Positions 51,396 to 62,900 of a stretch of 64,000 nt of DNA are shown here, piece after piece. Within the stretch, counting starts at the first letter, position 1. Each line of letters starts with the position of its first letter. This DNA is from Lineus longissimus (Eukaryota > Nemertea > Pilidiophora > Heteronemertea > Lineidae). The stretch covers positions 12,956,001 to 13,020,000 of the forward strand of contig NC_088314.1 of NCBI RefSeq assembly GCF_910592395.1. The letters are read 5' to 3'. The translations under genes were made by a program, and so were the position numbers. The notes under the pieces were generated by a model. The model worked only from the letters and a program-made list of their open reading frames with translations, was not told the origin of the DNA and did not search any database.

Positions 51396-53392
51396 TGCAT
51401 CTGCGAAAAAATATAGGCGCTTGGCTTGAAAGCGAAAATTTCAAGAAACTTTATGAACACATTTTGAAAGAAATACATTCTTGTTTGACACCACAGCCGC
51501 CAAGACGAAAGCTTAAATTCAAAGGGAGAATTGTTAATATTCAAGGTAATTTTCCAAGCAGTGCGTTAACTTCTTGTTTTAGACAACGCGACGTACAGTC
51601 GCTACTATATTTTATCGAATCGTTTTTTGCACCCGAGGCAGACAGGGGTGAAAGACCGCTTGTTAAATTAGATTCCGAGGCAACGGAAAAGCCGTCCATG
51701 CGTGGTCTGAAATTCAGAGACGCAGGAGCTCATTTTCAGTTTTATACCACTTGATGTACTTTTGTTTTTACTAAAATTGAGCTTTTTGCGGAGAAAACAA
51801 GAATTGTCTTCGAATTCTTGGCAGAAAATCTGGTTGATCATGAATTGAAATTGCCAACAGACGGGGTCTCTCGGATGATCACAGACAAATTCATTTGCTT
51901 TTGATGATAACAGAAACATCATGACAGAATTGATTGAGGATATCATTGCAAAAATAGTCGCGGCTATCGAGCCATCAGAAGAAAAGTTCATAAGATTAAC
52001 AAGATGCATTCGAAAAACGCTCAAACACTTTGACTCGTCAGAACGTCCTTCATGGATGAAGCTGATTAAAATCATCATCGATACTCTGGGCGATTTTACC
52101 ATTCAAATATCATGTTATCATTTTGGAGGTTCGATTAGGGGAGGGGCTAGTCCTTTGAAAGCAGAGGCCAGTTTAAGTATTTCTATTGCCCCAAATGATG
52201 TTGTGAAAGTCATGAAAACTAGTTTAGAATGCAGTAATGATGAGTATGATAGCGAGGAAGAGAGTGCGATTAAAGCAATTGATGATGGATTCAATAGAAC
52301 TTCGAATCAGATTGAAAACATACTTTCTGAGAACAAAAAACGAAAGGCAAATAGTTGTTTTATTGATGATACAGGCAATGCCGTTGCGCACAAAAAAATG
52401 TGTTCTGTTGAAAATGAGAACGAAGAACGCGGCGCTGTTAGCTTGGAAGCCGATTTGAACTTGTCCAGTGACGACGTGGAAACTGCGTCCGAAACCGAAT
52501 CGGATGGAGTAGCAAGCCGGGGGGCCGCGGGTGCACATGCAGTCGAAAAATTATCCCTGTCGAGTGGGTCTCTTTTTCCGTAAGCGTATAATGTAGAACA
52601 GGATGTTATCACTTTACGTAACCAGCTAAACGAACAACTTGCCTTCAATGATATAACCCTCCAACAAGCTGGAGCTTCCGCTCATGAATGCTGTTCAGGC
52701 GATGAAAAAGCCTTCGTAAAAAATATCTTCGTCTAATATTTGAGTCGAAAAAGAATAGATTAAAATATCCTCACATTATTGAAGATTTTGTAAACATTTG
52801 TTCTGTCCACGAAAAACAAAAGCTCGCTTTGAAAAAGATAAAACCTTGGGCTGAAAAATGCGAAAAATACCACAAGGATTTTGTTTCACAAAAGGCCTCT
52901 GTAGACAAACTCATGGCGCGGGAAGAAAAAGCTGTCGAGACTTTTATTGCGGGCATGAAAAAAAATGAAGAAGCCATGACAAAATTTCACTGTTTCTTCG
53001 ACCAAAAAACCACAGCTTTGCAAAGTTGTAAGGCCTGTCTAATGCATTGTTTGCCTGTTTTGACAGAAGCTATCAAACCGTTTAGCGGAAAGCCATGTGG
53101 AAAAGGACGTGGGGGCAAGAAAAAACAATGACTTTTAACGAAAACAGGGAGGAGAAGGGCTCTTTTAAAAACATCTTGCAAGAAGAGCGCCATTCATATC
53201 ATCTACGATCCGCGTGAATACTGTATTCCTTTGAGCGCGAAAAAAAACCCACATCACATACCAGAAAGAATGACACTAGCACAGTATGAATTTTACCTTT
53301 ACAAAAAACATTTGGCAAAGAAATACGCAAATAAAACAACCGCGCGCAGCTTAAAACAAACTAACTCTTCGATAAGAAAACAACATTTCTAA
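51200..53392 (+). pseudogene. Unrecognised rightward gene, decayed
   Basis: Open segments follow each other on the plus strand: 51200-51751 (184 codons), in-frame TGA 51752, same frame to about 51900; shift into 51880-52580 (220-codon frame from ATG 51921); TAA 52581 with the same frame open to about 52735; shift into 52706-53128; TGA 53129 with the same frame open for 86 more codons to TAA 53390. The segments have similar Lys-rich composition and plausible protein character (RRKLKFKGRIVNIQG; EKAVETFIAGMKKNEEAM; HIIYDPREYCIPL). I infer one gene of ~700 codons broken five times, or two to three adjacent broken genes. No family recognised. An acidic Ser-rich stretch (NLSSDDVETASETESDG) precedes the second stop. 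Confidence 0.5.
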
Positions 53393-54232
53393 CGAAACAG
53401 ACTGTATCGCCCACTTAATTATCCTTCCGTGCGGTAACATGCATTTGACAGATATTCCTGCTCCCAATGATAGGCGGTGCCGTATTTTAAAGGATTACTG
53501 CCGGGATCACTGTTGCTGTTGTTGTATATATTTTATTTGTAAATGAATTATATAGCCTGTACTTTGAACATATGAATACTGGTATATGAGTGAAAAGCAA
53601 TCGCTCCTGTTGTCTGTCTATTGGAAAGGTACATTCTCTTGTTTGTATCATGTAGCAGAGAAAGGCAAGAGAGCAGTTACCCAATGTCTTCGCTCATTAG
53701 AGATTTTTTTGTGAGCTGTCGAATCGTTTGTACGACCAACCGTTCTATCATTATTTATCAATATCGTGTCTACAAAACAATATGAAATTTTACGAAATTT
53801 ATCGGCCACGTATCTGCAAAAAGTAAAAGAGCAGAGGCGTTAGTGTATGTGTATTACTATGTACATAAGTACATCGTGTCTTTCTATTGTATTATCCCGC
53901 TGTATGTGTCTATATTTTCATGCTGCAAAAAAAAAGTGGCCTAAAAATCAGTTGAAATAAATTGAATTGAATTGTATTGATAGACAAACCACAAGGGTGC
54001 CGCTAAGTGAAGACACGTTTTGAAATTAAGAAAATGTTCGCTGCTAAAATTCCCTTCTTCTCAGTTGTTTATAAGATCATGTTAGAGATTGCCACTAAGA
54101 GTTCCCACTCCAGAGAAGGAGCAACGAAATAAAAAGTGAAAACGAACATGCATGATGCTCTTCAATGTGTCATGTTCAATATTGCTCTGTCCCTATTTCT
54201 CTTCTAGATTTGAAAATGTGTACTTGGAAATT
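53393..54232. other. Non-coding right interior of the Polinton
   Basis: AT-rich, no gene seen. AATAAA-type motifs near 53956 (GAAATAAATTG) and at 54129 may end the rightward transcript. Confidence 0.4.
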
Positions 54233-54970
54233 AGAAATAAAAATGTTTCTTCCATATCACAAATACGTCGTATATGAGTTGTTCTTTCTTCATGTGCATG
54301 TAAAAATATCCACCCTTCCATCAGGAAAAAGGTGGCGCAAGAGAGTTGTCCTGTCCTGCTCTTCCCGCGCTATACGAACCCGGCCACCATGCGAGACGAA
54401 GCTAGAGGACATGTACAGACCTCGTTGCTTTGGAGCTAAACGGACATTGAGGAGACGGGACCCCTAAAATGTGGCGACGAGTCGAGGCAATTCGCGTCAT
54501 AATTTTAGCTAGGATGAGCAGTCTCTATGCATATTCAATGACAAGGATTGCCTAGACACTGATAACATCCCAGTTATAGCAACAGAATGCTTCAGTAGGC
54601 TACTTGCCCCGAACAGATTTCCCCGATGGTGGAGACCCTAATTGATCCACATTCTTCGCTCCGCTCGGCTTTTGACAGCAGCCCGTAAAACCTCAGGAGC
54701 AGCGCGAATAAGAGTGCACATTAATCTGTGCTCGTTGCGGCATCGGGCTGCTTGTACTCTGCTACGCGACGAATGCACTCCCGTGGACAGCGCAGACGGA
54801 TAGCGCCGAATTTTTGAGCGCTTACACGAAGCGCGAAAAAAATTCTTCAAGCACAATATCACGGGAGGGCATTTGTCGCGGGCGTCAATGATGCACCTTT
54901 TAACGCCCCGGGACCCTCGGACTTTGGGCCTCGTATTTCGGGCGTTGAAAGGGACATTTTACCTACTACT
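54233..54970. repeat. Right terminal inverted repeat, 738 bp
   Basis: Reverse complement of the left TIR with one copy of the 296-bp module. The match begins at AGAAATAAAAaTG near 54233 and runs to the terminal ACCTACTACT; small differences (TATAATGTCC against AAAATGTCC at the end) show the two TIRs have diverged since insertion. Confidence 0.92.
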
Positions 54971-54976
54971 CCCACC
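54971..54976. repeat. Polinton target-site duplication, right
   Basis: CCCACC directly after the last base of the element; matches 30586-30591 perfectly. Confidence 0.93.
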
Positions 54977-54993
54977 GCCCCACCAATCAACTC

Positions 54994-55487
54994 GGCGACG
55001 CACATTTCTGTGTTTCCCTATCTCATAAGAAACACAAATATACCACCCGACAGGTCGAACATAATAATTCAAGTACACGGCCCGACAGATCGACCAACCG
55101 ATGCTCTGGATAGGGGATTGTCACAAATCGACCACCCGACAGGCAGAAGATTAATCTTCACATGTTTACACGGCCCGACCAATCGACCGACCGATGCAGT
55201 AAACCTCCGTATACGCAGTATCACAAATCGACCACCCGACGGCGACGCACATTTCTGTGTTTCCCAATCTTATAAGAAACACAAATATATCACCCGACAG
55301 GTCGAACATAATAATTCAAGTACACGGCCCAACAGATCGACCAACCGATGCTCTGGATAGGGGATTGTCACAAATCGACCACCCGACAGGCAGAAGATTA
55401 ATCTTCACATGTTTACACGGCCCGACCAATCGACCGACCGATGCAGTAAACCTCCGTATACGCAGTATCACAAATCGACCACCCGAC
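54994..55487. repeat. 247-bp tandem duplication
   Basis: Units 54994-55240 and 55241-55487 are nearly identical and built of CGACCACCCGAC/GATCGACCAACCGA motifs. A plus-strand frame spans each unit, but 247 is not a multiple of three and the frames are repeat by-products. It begins 18 bp from the Polinton target duplication. Confidence 0.9.
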
Positions 55488-55680
55488 GGTAATGATCACT
55501 TTCACGACATTGCCAATAGATGCCGCGACGTGCCTCGCAAATCGACCAACCGACGCCCGATACGATCCATCGACAGCCTGCATACTAAGTGTATACATAC
55601 GGTATATACATGGTATACTATGTTTCTTTTCCAATGTAGAATACTTTTTGTAAGGGATCCTGCAGTAGTGCCGATCTAGA
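55488..55680. other. Non-coding link between tandem pair and minisatellite
   Basis: Continues the GATCGACCAACCGA-type motifs, then TGTAAGGGATCCTGCAG near 55650, which is present in inverted orientation at about 15954. Confidence 0.45.
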
Positions 55681-55830
55681 CAATGTCACATCCACATATA
55701 GGCCTAATCTGATGAACTTATACCCGGTACCTTGATATATTATAATATATAGACTTCTTATGTCTAGTTTAGCATGTTGTCTGATGTTGCACTGGGACAA
55801 TGTGTCACATCCACATATAATCTGAATGAT

Positions 55831-57025
55831 AAGCGCGCAGCAGAAAAACTGAAGGCTTTTCTGCGAAGCGCTACTATGGTTAACGTGCATACGACGTATC
55901 CAATGTAAACAATGTTTCTCAAGTCCATGGATTCGTTTCAAATGGCTCAAATTTGACTTAAAATGGCCGCCAGAAGAGATAAACGCGCGAATGAAGCAAC
56001 TCGACTATTCTGAGCTCCGAGAGAGAACCACACTGATTATTCTCACTGTTTTTTAATCAAACTTCAATTTCTGGGGGGTTTGCCCCCCGACATATGTGTT
56101 TTGATTTTTGATACTTTAGTGATAATATCCAAAAGATGCTTAAAATGGATATAATCCCGAAATAATGAAGCAAAATACGGGCAGGCGTTCGAGAAAAAAA
56201 AAATTATTTTGAGATTTCAATAAACCTTTTGAACGAATTCCAGATGGGCCGTGGTGGGATCCGAAGACACCTTAAGGAGTAATGTATGTTTGTGTGGGGT
56301 ACCATTGGTTTTGCAGATCTTCTGGTTTTTTCTAAAGAATAATCAATATTCGCTAGCAGGCTTTTTATGCTCCCAGGTATGAAGAGGGTTCTATGTTCCT
56401 CGAGTTCTTTGTTCATCAGTCTGGTGTTCCTCAAGAGTCAAATGTCTTCAAGTCTCTTGGCCTGCAAAAACCCTTTCCAACCAATTTTTTATGCATTAAC
56501 CATTCGGCAACATGTTGGTGGGGGAAAAACCTGATCCCTGACCCCTTGAATTGGTTGCCCAGGTACGACCACAAGCAATTGTCTCAAGGAAGCCACCAGT
56601 ACGACCTCTTGGTAGTCTTGCCAATATCATGCCAGTGAAAAGGAAGGATAATGATGGTTGAGGGTTGCAGTTAGGGTACCATCGAAGGAGTACCTCTTCC
56701 TCGCTCTGGGTTAAACGTGTCAAAGGCCTGCACCATCATGAAGGTTTGGAGGTTCCACTCAAGCGCCCCGGGGTAAGCAGCTCAGAAGGACTTATTGAGA
56801 GGCCAATGCACTAGCTAAAACATGTCAGAAGGACGGGGGTGGGGGGTGGGGGGGGGGGGGGGGCTTTCTTTGCCGGCTATTAATGATGATGGAGTTGAGT
56901 TACTGTTAAAGCGATACACGGAGAAAACTGTCTATCAAAACAAAAAATTGGCGGAAGGAACTATAGCAGGTTCCCAACCAGGGGGTTTGGGGGGTTTCCC
57001 CCCAACCTAAAGGCGCTGCGCGCTT
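55831..57025. mobile_element. AAGCGCGCAGC-ended element, copy 1 (1.2 kb)
   Basis: The left end AAGCGCGCAGC and right end GCTGCGCGCTT are inverted. It contains GGCTTTTCTGCGAAGCGCTAC near the left end and a GGGGGTTT..CCCCCC palindrome near the right. No intact long frame; short frames (for example RCLRIPPRPIWNSFKRF) are shared with copy 2, but are short and probably not genes. Confidence 0.65.
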
Positions 57026-57096
57026 ACTAGGGCACTGCACTGATAATATTAATAGTATACTATATGAACTTATACCTGGTACCTTGATATATTATT

Positions 57097-58874
57097 AAGC
57101 GCGCAGCAGAAAAGCCGAAGGCTTTTCTGCGAAGCGCTACTATGGTTGACGTGCATACGACAGTACGACGTATCCAATGTAAACAATGTTTCTCAAGTCC
57201 ATGGATTCGTTTCAAATGGCTTAAATTTGACTTAAAATGGCCGCCAGAAGAGATAAACGCGCGAATGAAGCAACTCGACTATTGTGAGCTCCGAGAGAGA
57301 ACCACACGATTATGCTCACTGTTTTTTAATCAAACTTCAATTTTTGGGGGGTTCGGGGGTTCCCCCCCCCCGACATACACTGTTTTGATTTTTGAGACTT
57401 TAGTAATAATATCCAAAAAACGCTTAAAATGGATATAATCCCGAATAATAAAGCAAAAACTGGGCAGGCGGGCAGAGTCATGTATTCATCCACGACCGGA
57501 AGTAGTCACATAGAGCTTATCAAAATGTCAAGTTGTGGTAAATACATGGCTGGGATGGACCAAAGTGGAATTAATTCTCAATCTGTGGTTGATTCTTAAT
57601 CTACAGAGTCAGGCCATCACAGAAATATGCTTTTTGATAATATATTTAAGAAAATGTGGTCTCACTGGTCAGTTTAGAACTTGTACTTTGACAGGGCCAT
57701 ATCAATGCGCCAGTGACGTTTTGATGGATATGGTGTACGGAAATCTCTTTTTCTCAGGCAATCGGTATTGGAATGTTTTTAAACTTTATTATGCTATTGG
57801 CAAAGGGTTCTTCTTGACACATATAAAATTTTGTGCAGATTGATTGGTCCAATGTGTACTTTTTTACCAAAACTTATGCACAACAATGTACACGTAATGT
57901 ACACAGGTTTTAATAGAGGTCTCTGGCCAGGCGTTTCGAGAAAAACATTTTTTGTTGAGATTTCAATAAACCTTTTGAATGAATTCCAGATGGGCCGTGG
58001 TGGGATCCGAAGACACCTCAAGGAGGAATGTATGTTTTTATGGAGTACTATTGGTTTTGCAGATCTTCTGGTTTTTTCTAACGAATAATCAATATTCGCT
58101 AGCAGGCTTTTTATGCTCCCAGGTATGAAGAGGGTTCTATGTTCCTCAGGTTCTTTGTTCATCAGTCTGGTGTTCCTCAAGAGTCAAGTGTCTTCCAATC
58201 TCTTGTCCTGTAAAAACCCTTGCCAACCAATGTTTTATTCATTAACCATTCGGCAACATGTTGGTGGGGGAAAAACCTGATCCCTGACCTCTTGAATTGG
58301 TTGCTCAGGTACGACCACAAGCAATTGTCTCAAGGAAGCCACCAGTACGACCTCTTGGTAGTCTTGCCAATATCATGCCAGTGAAAAGGAAGGATAATGA
58401 TGGTTGAGGGTTGGAGTTGGGGTGCCATCAAAGGACTACCTCTTCCTCGCTCTGGGTTAAACGTGTCAAAGGACTGCACCATCATGAAGGTTTGGGGGTT
58501 CCACTCGAGCGCCCCGGGGTAAGCAGCTCGGAAGGACTTATTGAGAGGCCAATAGGGGGTTTGAGGGGCCTTCCCCCAATGCACTGGCTAAAACATGTCA
58601 GAAGGACGGGGGTTGGGGGGGGGGGGGTGGGGGCTCTCCATGTCGACAGTTGCGCGAATTCAATAGAGCTTGCTCTGCCAGAGTGCCAGAGTACGATAGT
58701 CCGGACATAGTCCATTTCTTTGCCGGTTATTATGATGATGGAGTTGAGTTACTGCTAAAGAGATACACGGAGATAACTGTCTATCAAAACAAAAAATTGG
58801 CGGAAGGAACTATAGCAGGTTCCCAACCAGGGGGTTTGGGGGGTTTCCCCCCAACCTAAAGGCGCTGCGCGCTT
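57097..58874. mobile_element. AAGCGCGCAGC-ended element, copy 2 (1.8 kb)
   Basis: Same ends and overall sequence as copy 1, longer mainly because of an extra segment at about 57480-57930 and a ~60-bp segment at 58640-58710. The right flank ACTAGGGCACTGCACTGATAA is shared with copy 1, so the pair probably arose by local duplication rather than by two transpositions. Confidence 0.65.
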
Positions 58875-59129
58875 ACTAGGGCACTGCACTGATAATATTA
58901 TAGAGAGTTCTTATGTCTAGTATAGCATGTTGTCTGATGTTGCACTAGGACAATGTCACATCCACATATAATCTGAATGATAATAGTATACTATATTTAT
59001 GAACTTATACCTGGTACCTTGATATATTATATATAGAGTTCTTATATCTAGTGTAGCATGTTGTCTGATGTTGCACTAATGTCACATCCACATATAATCT
59101 GAATGATGAGACATAGTATACTATACAAT

Positions 59130-59964
59130 GGGTGATTTCAAAGTTGGTTTTGGTTTTAGTGTTGGGTGTTAGTGTCAGTTTTTTTCTTAATTTCTACCCC
59201 TAAAAACCTATGTCTGGATAAGACCAATTCGAGGTTTTAGTTTAACACCAACACCTGGTTTTATCTAAACACCTAAAACCTGGGCTGAAACTAAGAAGAG
59301 GTTTTATTCTGCAGGTAAAACTAACACCAAGATGGACAGAGGTAAACCTTGAAAAACCAAACATGCATGTTGTTGTCGTTGTTACTGTTGTTTCACTATT
59401 GTAACCGCTTCCGATCTATATAAATTTGTCGTCTTATTTCACGTCCATCATTATTCCCATCAGCGTTCAAAATACCAGCAACTACTTCTTGAAATGGTAC
59501 GAACCACATGATTTATTTTTTTCTTAACACCAACACCAACTTTGAAATCCACTCGGTGTTAATGCCTAAGGTGCTAGTTTTATTGGTAATACAAAATGCA
59601 CTACAAATCTTCCAAATATAACACCGAGCTGGGATTAAGATCAGACCTTGGTGTTCCAATAGGTTTCAGTGTGAAACTAATTTGAAATAGGATAATGCTA
59701 AAACTGAGTGTCAAAACTAACACCAGAACTGATTTCATATCTGGTGTTGTGAAGAGTTTTAGTTTTAGTCCTGGTGTTAGTTTTGACACTAAAACCATCC
59801 CTTAGTTTTCAGCTAAAACCGGACATAGTGCTAAAACCAACAAACCCCGACTTTGAAATAGGATGAAACTAAAACCCACTTCATTTCAATGCTGGTTTAA
59901 TCGAGGGTTTTAGTGTTCCATTTAGTTTTAAAACTAAATCTAAAAACTGACTTTGAAATCACCC
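59130..59964. mobile_element. 835-bp MITE with GGGTGATTTCAAAGT ends
   Basis: GGGTGATTTCAAAGT at the left and its complement ACTTTGAAATCACCC at the right (perfect 15 bp). The interior is dominated by AAACTAACACCA and TGGTGTTAGTTTT motifs in both orientations, the subterminal-repeat pattern of non-autonomous DNA transposons. No frame longer than chance. Confidence 0.8.
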
Positions 59965-60004
59965 AATATCACATTCAGATAGTATTCTGAATGATAAGAA
60001 GACG

Positions 60005-61104
60005 GTGAGGGCACTAATATTGGAATAACGCTAAAAGCAGTAGTTGGTTTTAGGGTTGGCCGTTAGGCGCCGCAGGCTCATGTGCGCGTGTTAGCTGCGC
60101 GCGCACTTGCTGCCCTGAGACTGTGTATTTAAGGTGTAAATAAATGCACGTGTATAAACACAGCCGGCTTTTTCAAACGAGGGAGATTGAACATGAAAAC
60201 AAGACAAAACATAACATAAAATTTGCATCAATCGATATTAAACCAGACCCTACATCATCGCAATGTCTTGGGGTAGCTAGTAGAAATCCGAGAATGTCTG
60301 ATTTAACGAGAAAATGTTAGAATCAGGGTGCTGCCCTGATCACGCCCACTTCTGACTTTTCTGTGTATTGTGAATTTTGTTTGTTCCAACACTAACCCTA
60401 ACCCTGATAACCTCACCAGTTGCTCAAAAACTGCATTGATGGTTCGGTAAAGGTAGGAAATATAATAATATTACATGAAACATGGCTTTAAATTGAAATA
60501 AAAGTTTGTTCATATGATATAAAGTCACTTAAGCTAAGGACACTTTAACTTTGTCACATCCTTCCTCCTTGTAGACCTGTTTTAACACTTTCTCTGATTT
60601 CATTTGTGATTTATCCCAAGGTCTATTGTTTTTCTGTTACAGAGGAGATATGTAGTGTTCCTTTATGCATGGAAAACTGGTTTGAATGCAAAAACCACAC
60701 TTGAGTTATTTTTTAACAAAAACAAATGATGTGGAATACAAAATTGTGACTGTCCTTCAGAAAATGGCATTTTCAACTCGTTCGGCACCACCAACAACCG
60801 AGAAAAATGTAAAAGACCGTTGGTCTTGAATTAGATCTGTGCAGAATTGGGAATACATCAGGAAATTGTCCCAGTGGATGAGGTTATTTTAGGCAAATCT
60901 TAGGCGTATTGCATTAGGTCTTATTTTGGCCCTTTTTGACCGATCTAACACTTATATTTTCTGTAATTCACACTGAACATCTTAGTTTTAGTGCGTTTCA
61001 TCATTTGTAATCCCCCTTATACCAAAAACAGATAAAAGAAACTATAATTCATAATTTTAGGTTTTTCGGTTGACTTTAACTGAAAATCCTTATAGACCCC
61101 AACC
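60005..61104. repeat. Direct repeat copy 1 of a ~2.9-kb duplication
   Basis: Starts GTGAGGGCACTAAtATTGG and matches 62901 to the window end with a few percent differences and small indels. It contains a GC-rich GCGCGCGCAC segment followed by TGTGTATTTAAGGTGTAAATA, a possible TATA-like region. No coding frame. Confidence 0.85.
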
Positions 61105-61450
61105 CTTAGTACCTGATTTATCAGTCGAATATGGCAAATATACTTTTTTTGGTGGAAATGATCTGGAACAATTATTTATTCATATAAAACTGGTATATAT
61201 GTCAATCGCACGGTAAATTTGTTTTTTAATTGAAATTTTTTGAAAATAGCCCCAAAAAGTACCCCGCCCAATATTGAAAGGGTCCATTTGAACCCTCCAA
61301 ACGTAGTCAATTTTCACCGAATGCTAAATAATGTTGAGATCTATGCCCTACCAACAAAATATGATTAAATGGAAACATTCGTGATGATTTTAGCTGTAAT
61401 TTCAGTCATTATCTGAAGAGCACCTTCCGCCGCCTCTTTTCTGTTATATT
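61105..61450. other. Non-coding DNA
   Basis: AT-rich link between direct repeat copy 1 and the 163-bp array; whether copy 2 extends over the same sequence cannot be seen because the window ends. Confidence 0.4.
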
Positions 61451-62900
61451 CCTGATGGAGACAAGTCTTCAGTGTGCTGTCCCAATCAATCAACAAGATA
61501 GTCTCATAGAGATGATATTTATAGAGACACGTATTCAGTGTGCCCTCCCAATAAGTCAACAAAATGTCGCATGGAGGTGTCACTTATGGACACATGACTT
61601 TCTTATCTCCATCAGACAACAAGATTGTCATAAAGAGATTCCCTTTTGGAGGCAAGTCTTCGATGTGCTGCCCCAATCAGCAAGGTGTCCTCATATAGAT
61701 GTCACTTATGGAAACATAGTCTTGTCTCAATCAGAATACAAGATGGTATCAACAAGATGTCCTATTTGGAGGCAAGTTTTCAGTGTGCTCTCGAAGGGAT
61801 GCCACTAGAGACAGGTCTTCAATGTGCTCTCGAATGGATGTCTTATGGAGACAAGTCTTCAATGTGCTGTCACAATCAGCCAACAAGGTGTCCTCATACA
61901 TACGTCACTTATGAAGACATGTCTTGTCTCAATCCGACAACTAGATGGTCTCAAAGACATGTCCCTTTTTGAGGCAAGTCTTCAGTGTGCTCTCGAATGG
62001 ATGTCTTATGGAGACAAGTCTTCAATGTGCTGTCACAATCAGCCAACAAGGTGTCCTCATACATACGTCACTTATGGAGACATATCTTGTCTCAATCCGA
62101 CAACTAGATGGTCTCAAAGACATGTCCCTTTTTGATGCAAGTCTTCAGTGTGCTCTCGAATGGATGTCTTATGGAGACAAGTCTTCAATGTGCTGTCACA
62201 ATCAGCCAACAAGGTGTCCTCATACATACGTCACTTATGAAGACATGTCTTGTCTCAATCCGACAACTAGATGGTCTCAAAGACATGTCCCTTTTTGAGG
62301 CAAGTCTTCAGTGTGCTCTCGAATGGATGTCTTATGGAGACAAGTCTTCAATGTGCTGTCACAATCAGCCAACAAGGTGTCCTCATACATACGTCACTTT
62401 TGGAGACATATGTTGTCTCAATCCGACAACTAGATGGTCTCAAAGACATGTCCCTTTTTGATGCAAGTCTTCAGTGTGCTCTCGAATGGATGTCTTATGG
62501 AGACAAGTCTTCAATGTGCTGTCACAATCAGCCAACAAGGTGTCCTCATACATACGTCACTTATGGAGACATATCTTGTCTCAACCAGACAACTAGATGG
62601 TCTCAAAGACATGTCCCTTTTTGAGGCAAGTCTTCAGTGTGCTCTCGAATGGATGTCTTATGGAGACAAGTCTTCAATGTGCTGTCACAATCAGCCAACA
62701 AGGTGTCCTCATACATACGTCACTTATGGAGACATATCTTGTCTCAACCAGACAACTAGATGGTCTCAAAGACATGTCCCTTTTTGAGGCAAGTCTTCAG
62801 TGTGCTCTCGAATGGATGTCTTATGGAGACAAGTCTTCAATGTGCTGTCACAATCAGCCAACAAGGTGTCCTCATACATACGTCACTTATGAAGACATGT
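61451..62900. repeat. 163-bp tandem array
   Basis: From about 61780 to 62900, units of exactly 163 bp repeat nearly identically about seven times; 61451-61780 holds more diverged units. Each contains GGAGACAAGTCTTCAATGTG, CAACAAGGTGTCCTCATACA and GACAACTAGATGGTCTCAAA. Overlapping plus frames of 117 codons arise in every unit because 163 is not a multiple of three; these are not genes. Confidence 0.92.

Larger units (their letters stand above)
30592..54970. mobile_element. Polinton/Maverick (adintovirus-like) element, 24.4 kb
   Basis: Ends AGTAGTAGGT and ACCTACTACT, terminal inverted repeats and a perfect 6-bp duplication define it. It encodes the hallmark set: protein-primed PolB, retroviral-type integrase with chromodomain, A32-like packaging ATPase, adenain-like protease, double-jelly-roll major capsid protein and penton. 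Extra genes are dUTPase, deoxynucleoside kinase, a PC4-like protein and a DUF4326 protein. The compact ~446-aa capsid protein is closer in size to adintoviruses than to classical ~600-aa Polinton capsids. It would replicate by protein-primed synthesis from the TIRs and could form virions. Five intact structural or enzymatic genes coexist with six or more broken ones, so this copy is likely inactive. Confidence 0.96.
55681..59110. repeat. Minisatellite with embedded element copies
   Basis: A ~150-bp unit (GAACTTATACCtGGTACCTTG, TTGTCTGATGTTGCACT, CACATCCACATATAATCTG) occurs at 55681-55830, 57030-57096 (partial) and 58895-59110 (about 1.5 copies). The two AAGCGCGC elements separate these stretches. 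Related fragments lie at 15.7-15.9 kb. Confidence 0.75.

Noticed and set aside
38084-53392. UGA recoded as a sense codon in the Polinton (in-frame TGA in integrase, PolB and twice in the rightward gene)
   Set aside because: Breaks also include TAA (45811, 52581) and several one-base frameshifts, and TGA ends the intact zinc protein normally. Random decay (TGG or CGA to TGA) explains it better.
54961-54980. Longer target duplication for the Polinton (CCACC plus further bases)
   Set aside because: Beyond CCCACC the outer flanks (CCAA on the left, GCCC on the right) do not match, so six bases is the limit.
55010-55679. Two related 116- and 140-residue genes
   Set aside because: They are the two copies of a 247-bp tandem repeat read in one frame; unit length is not a multiple of three.
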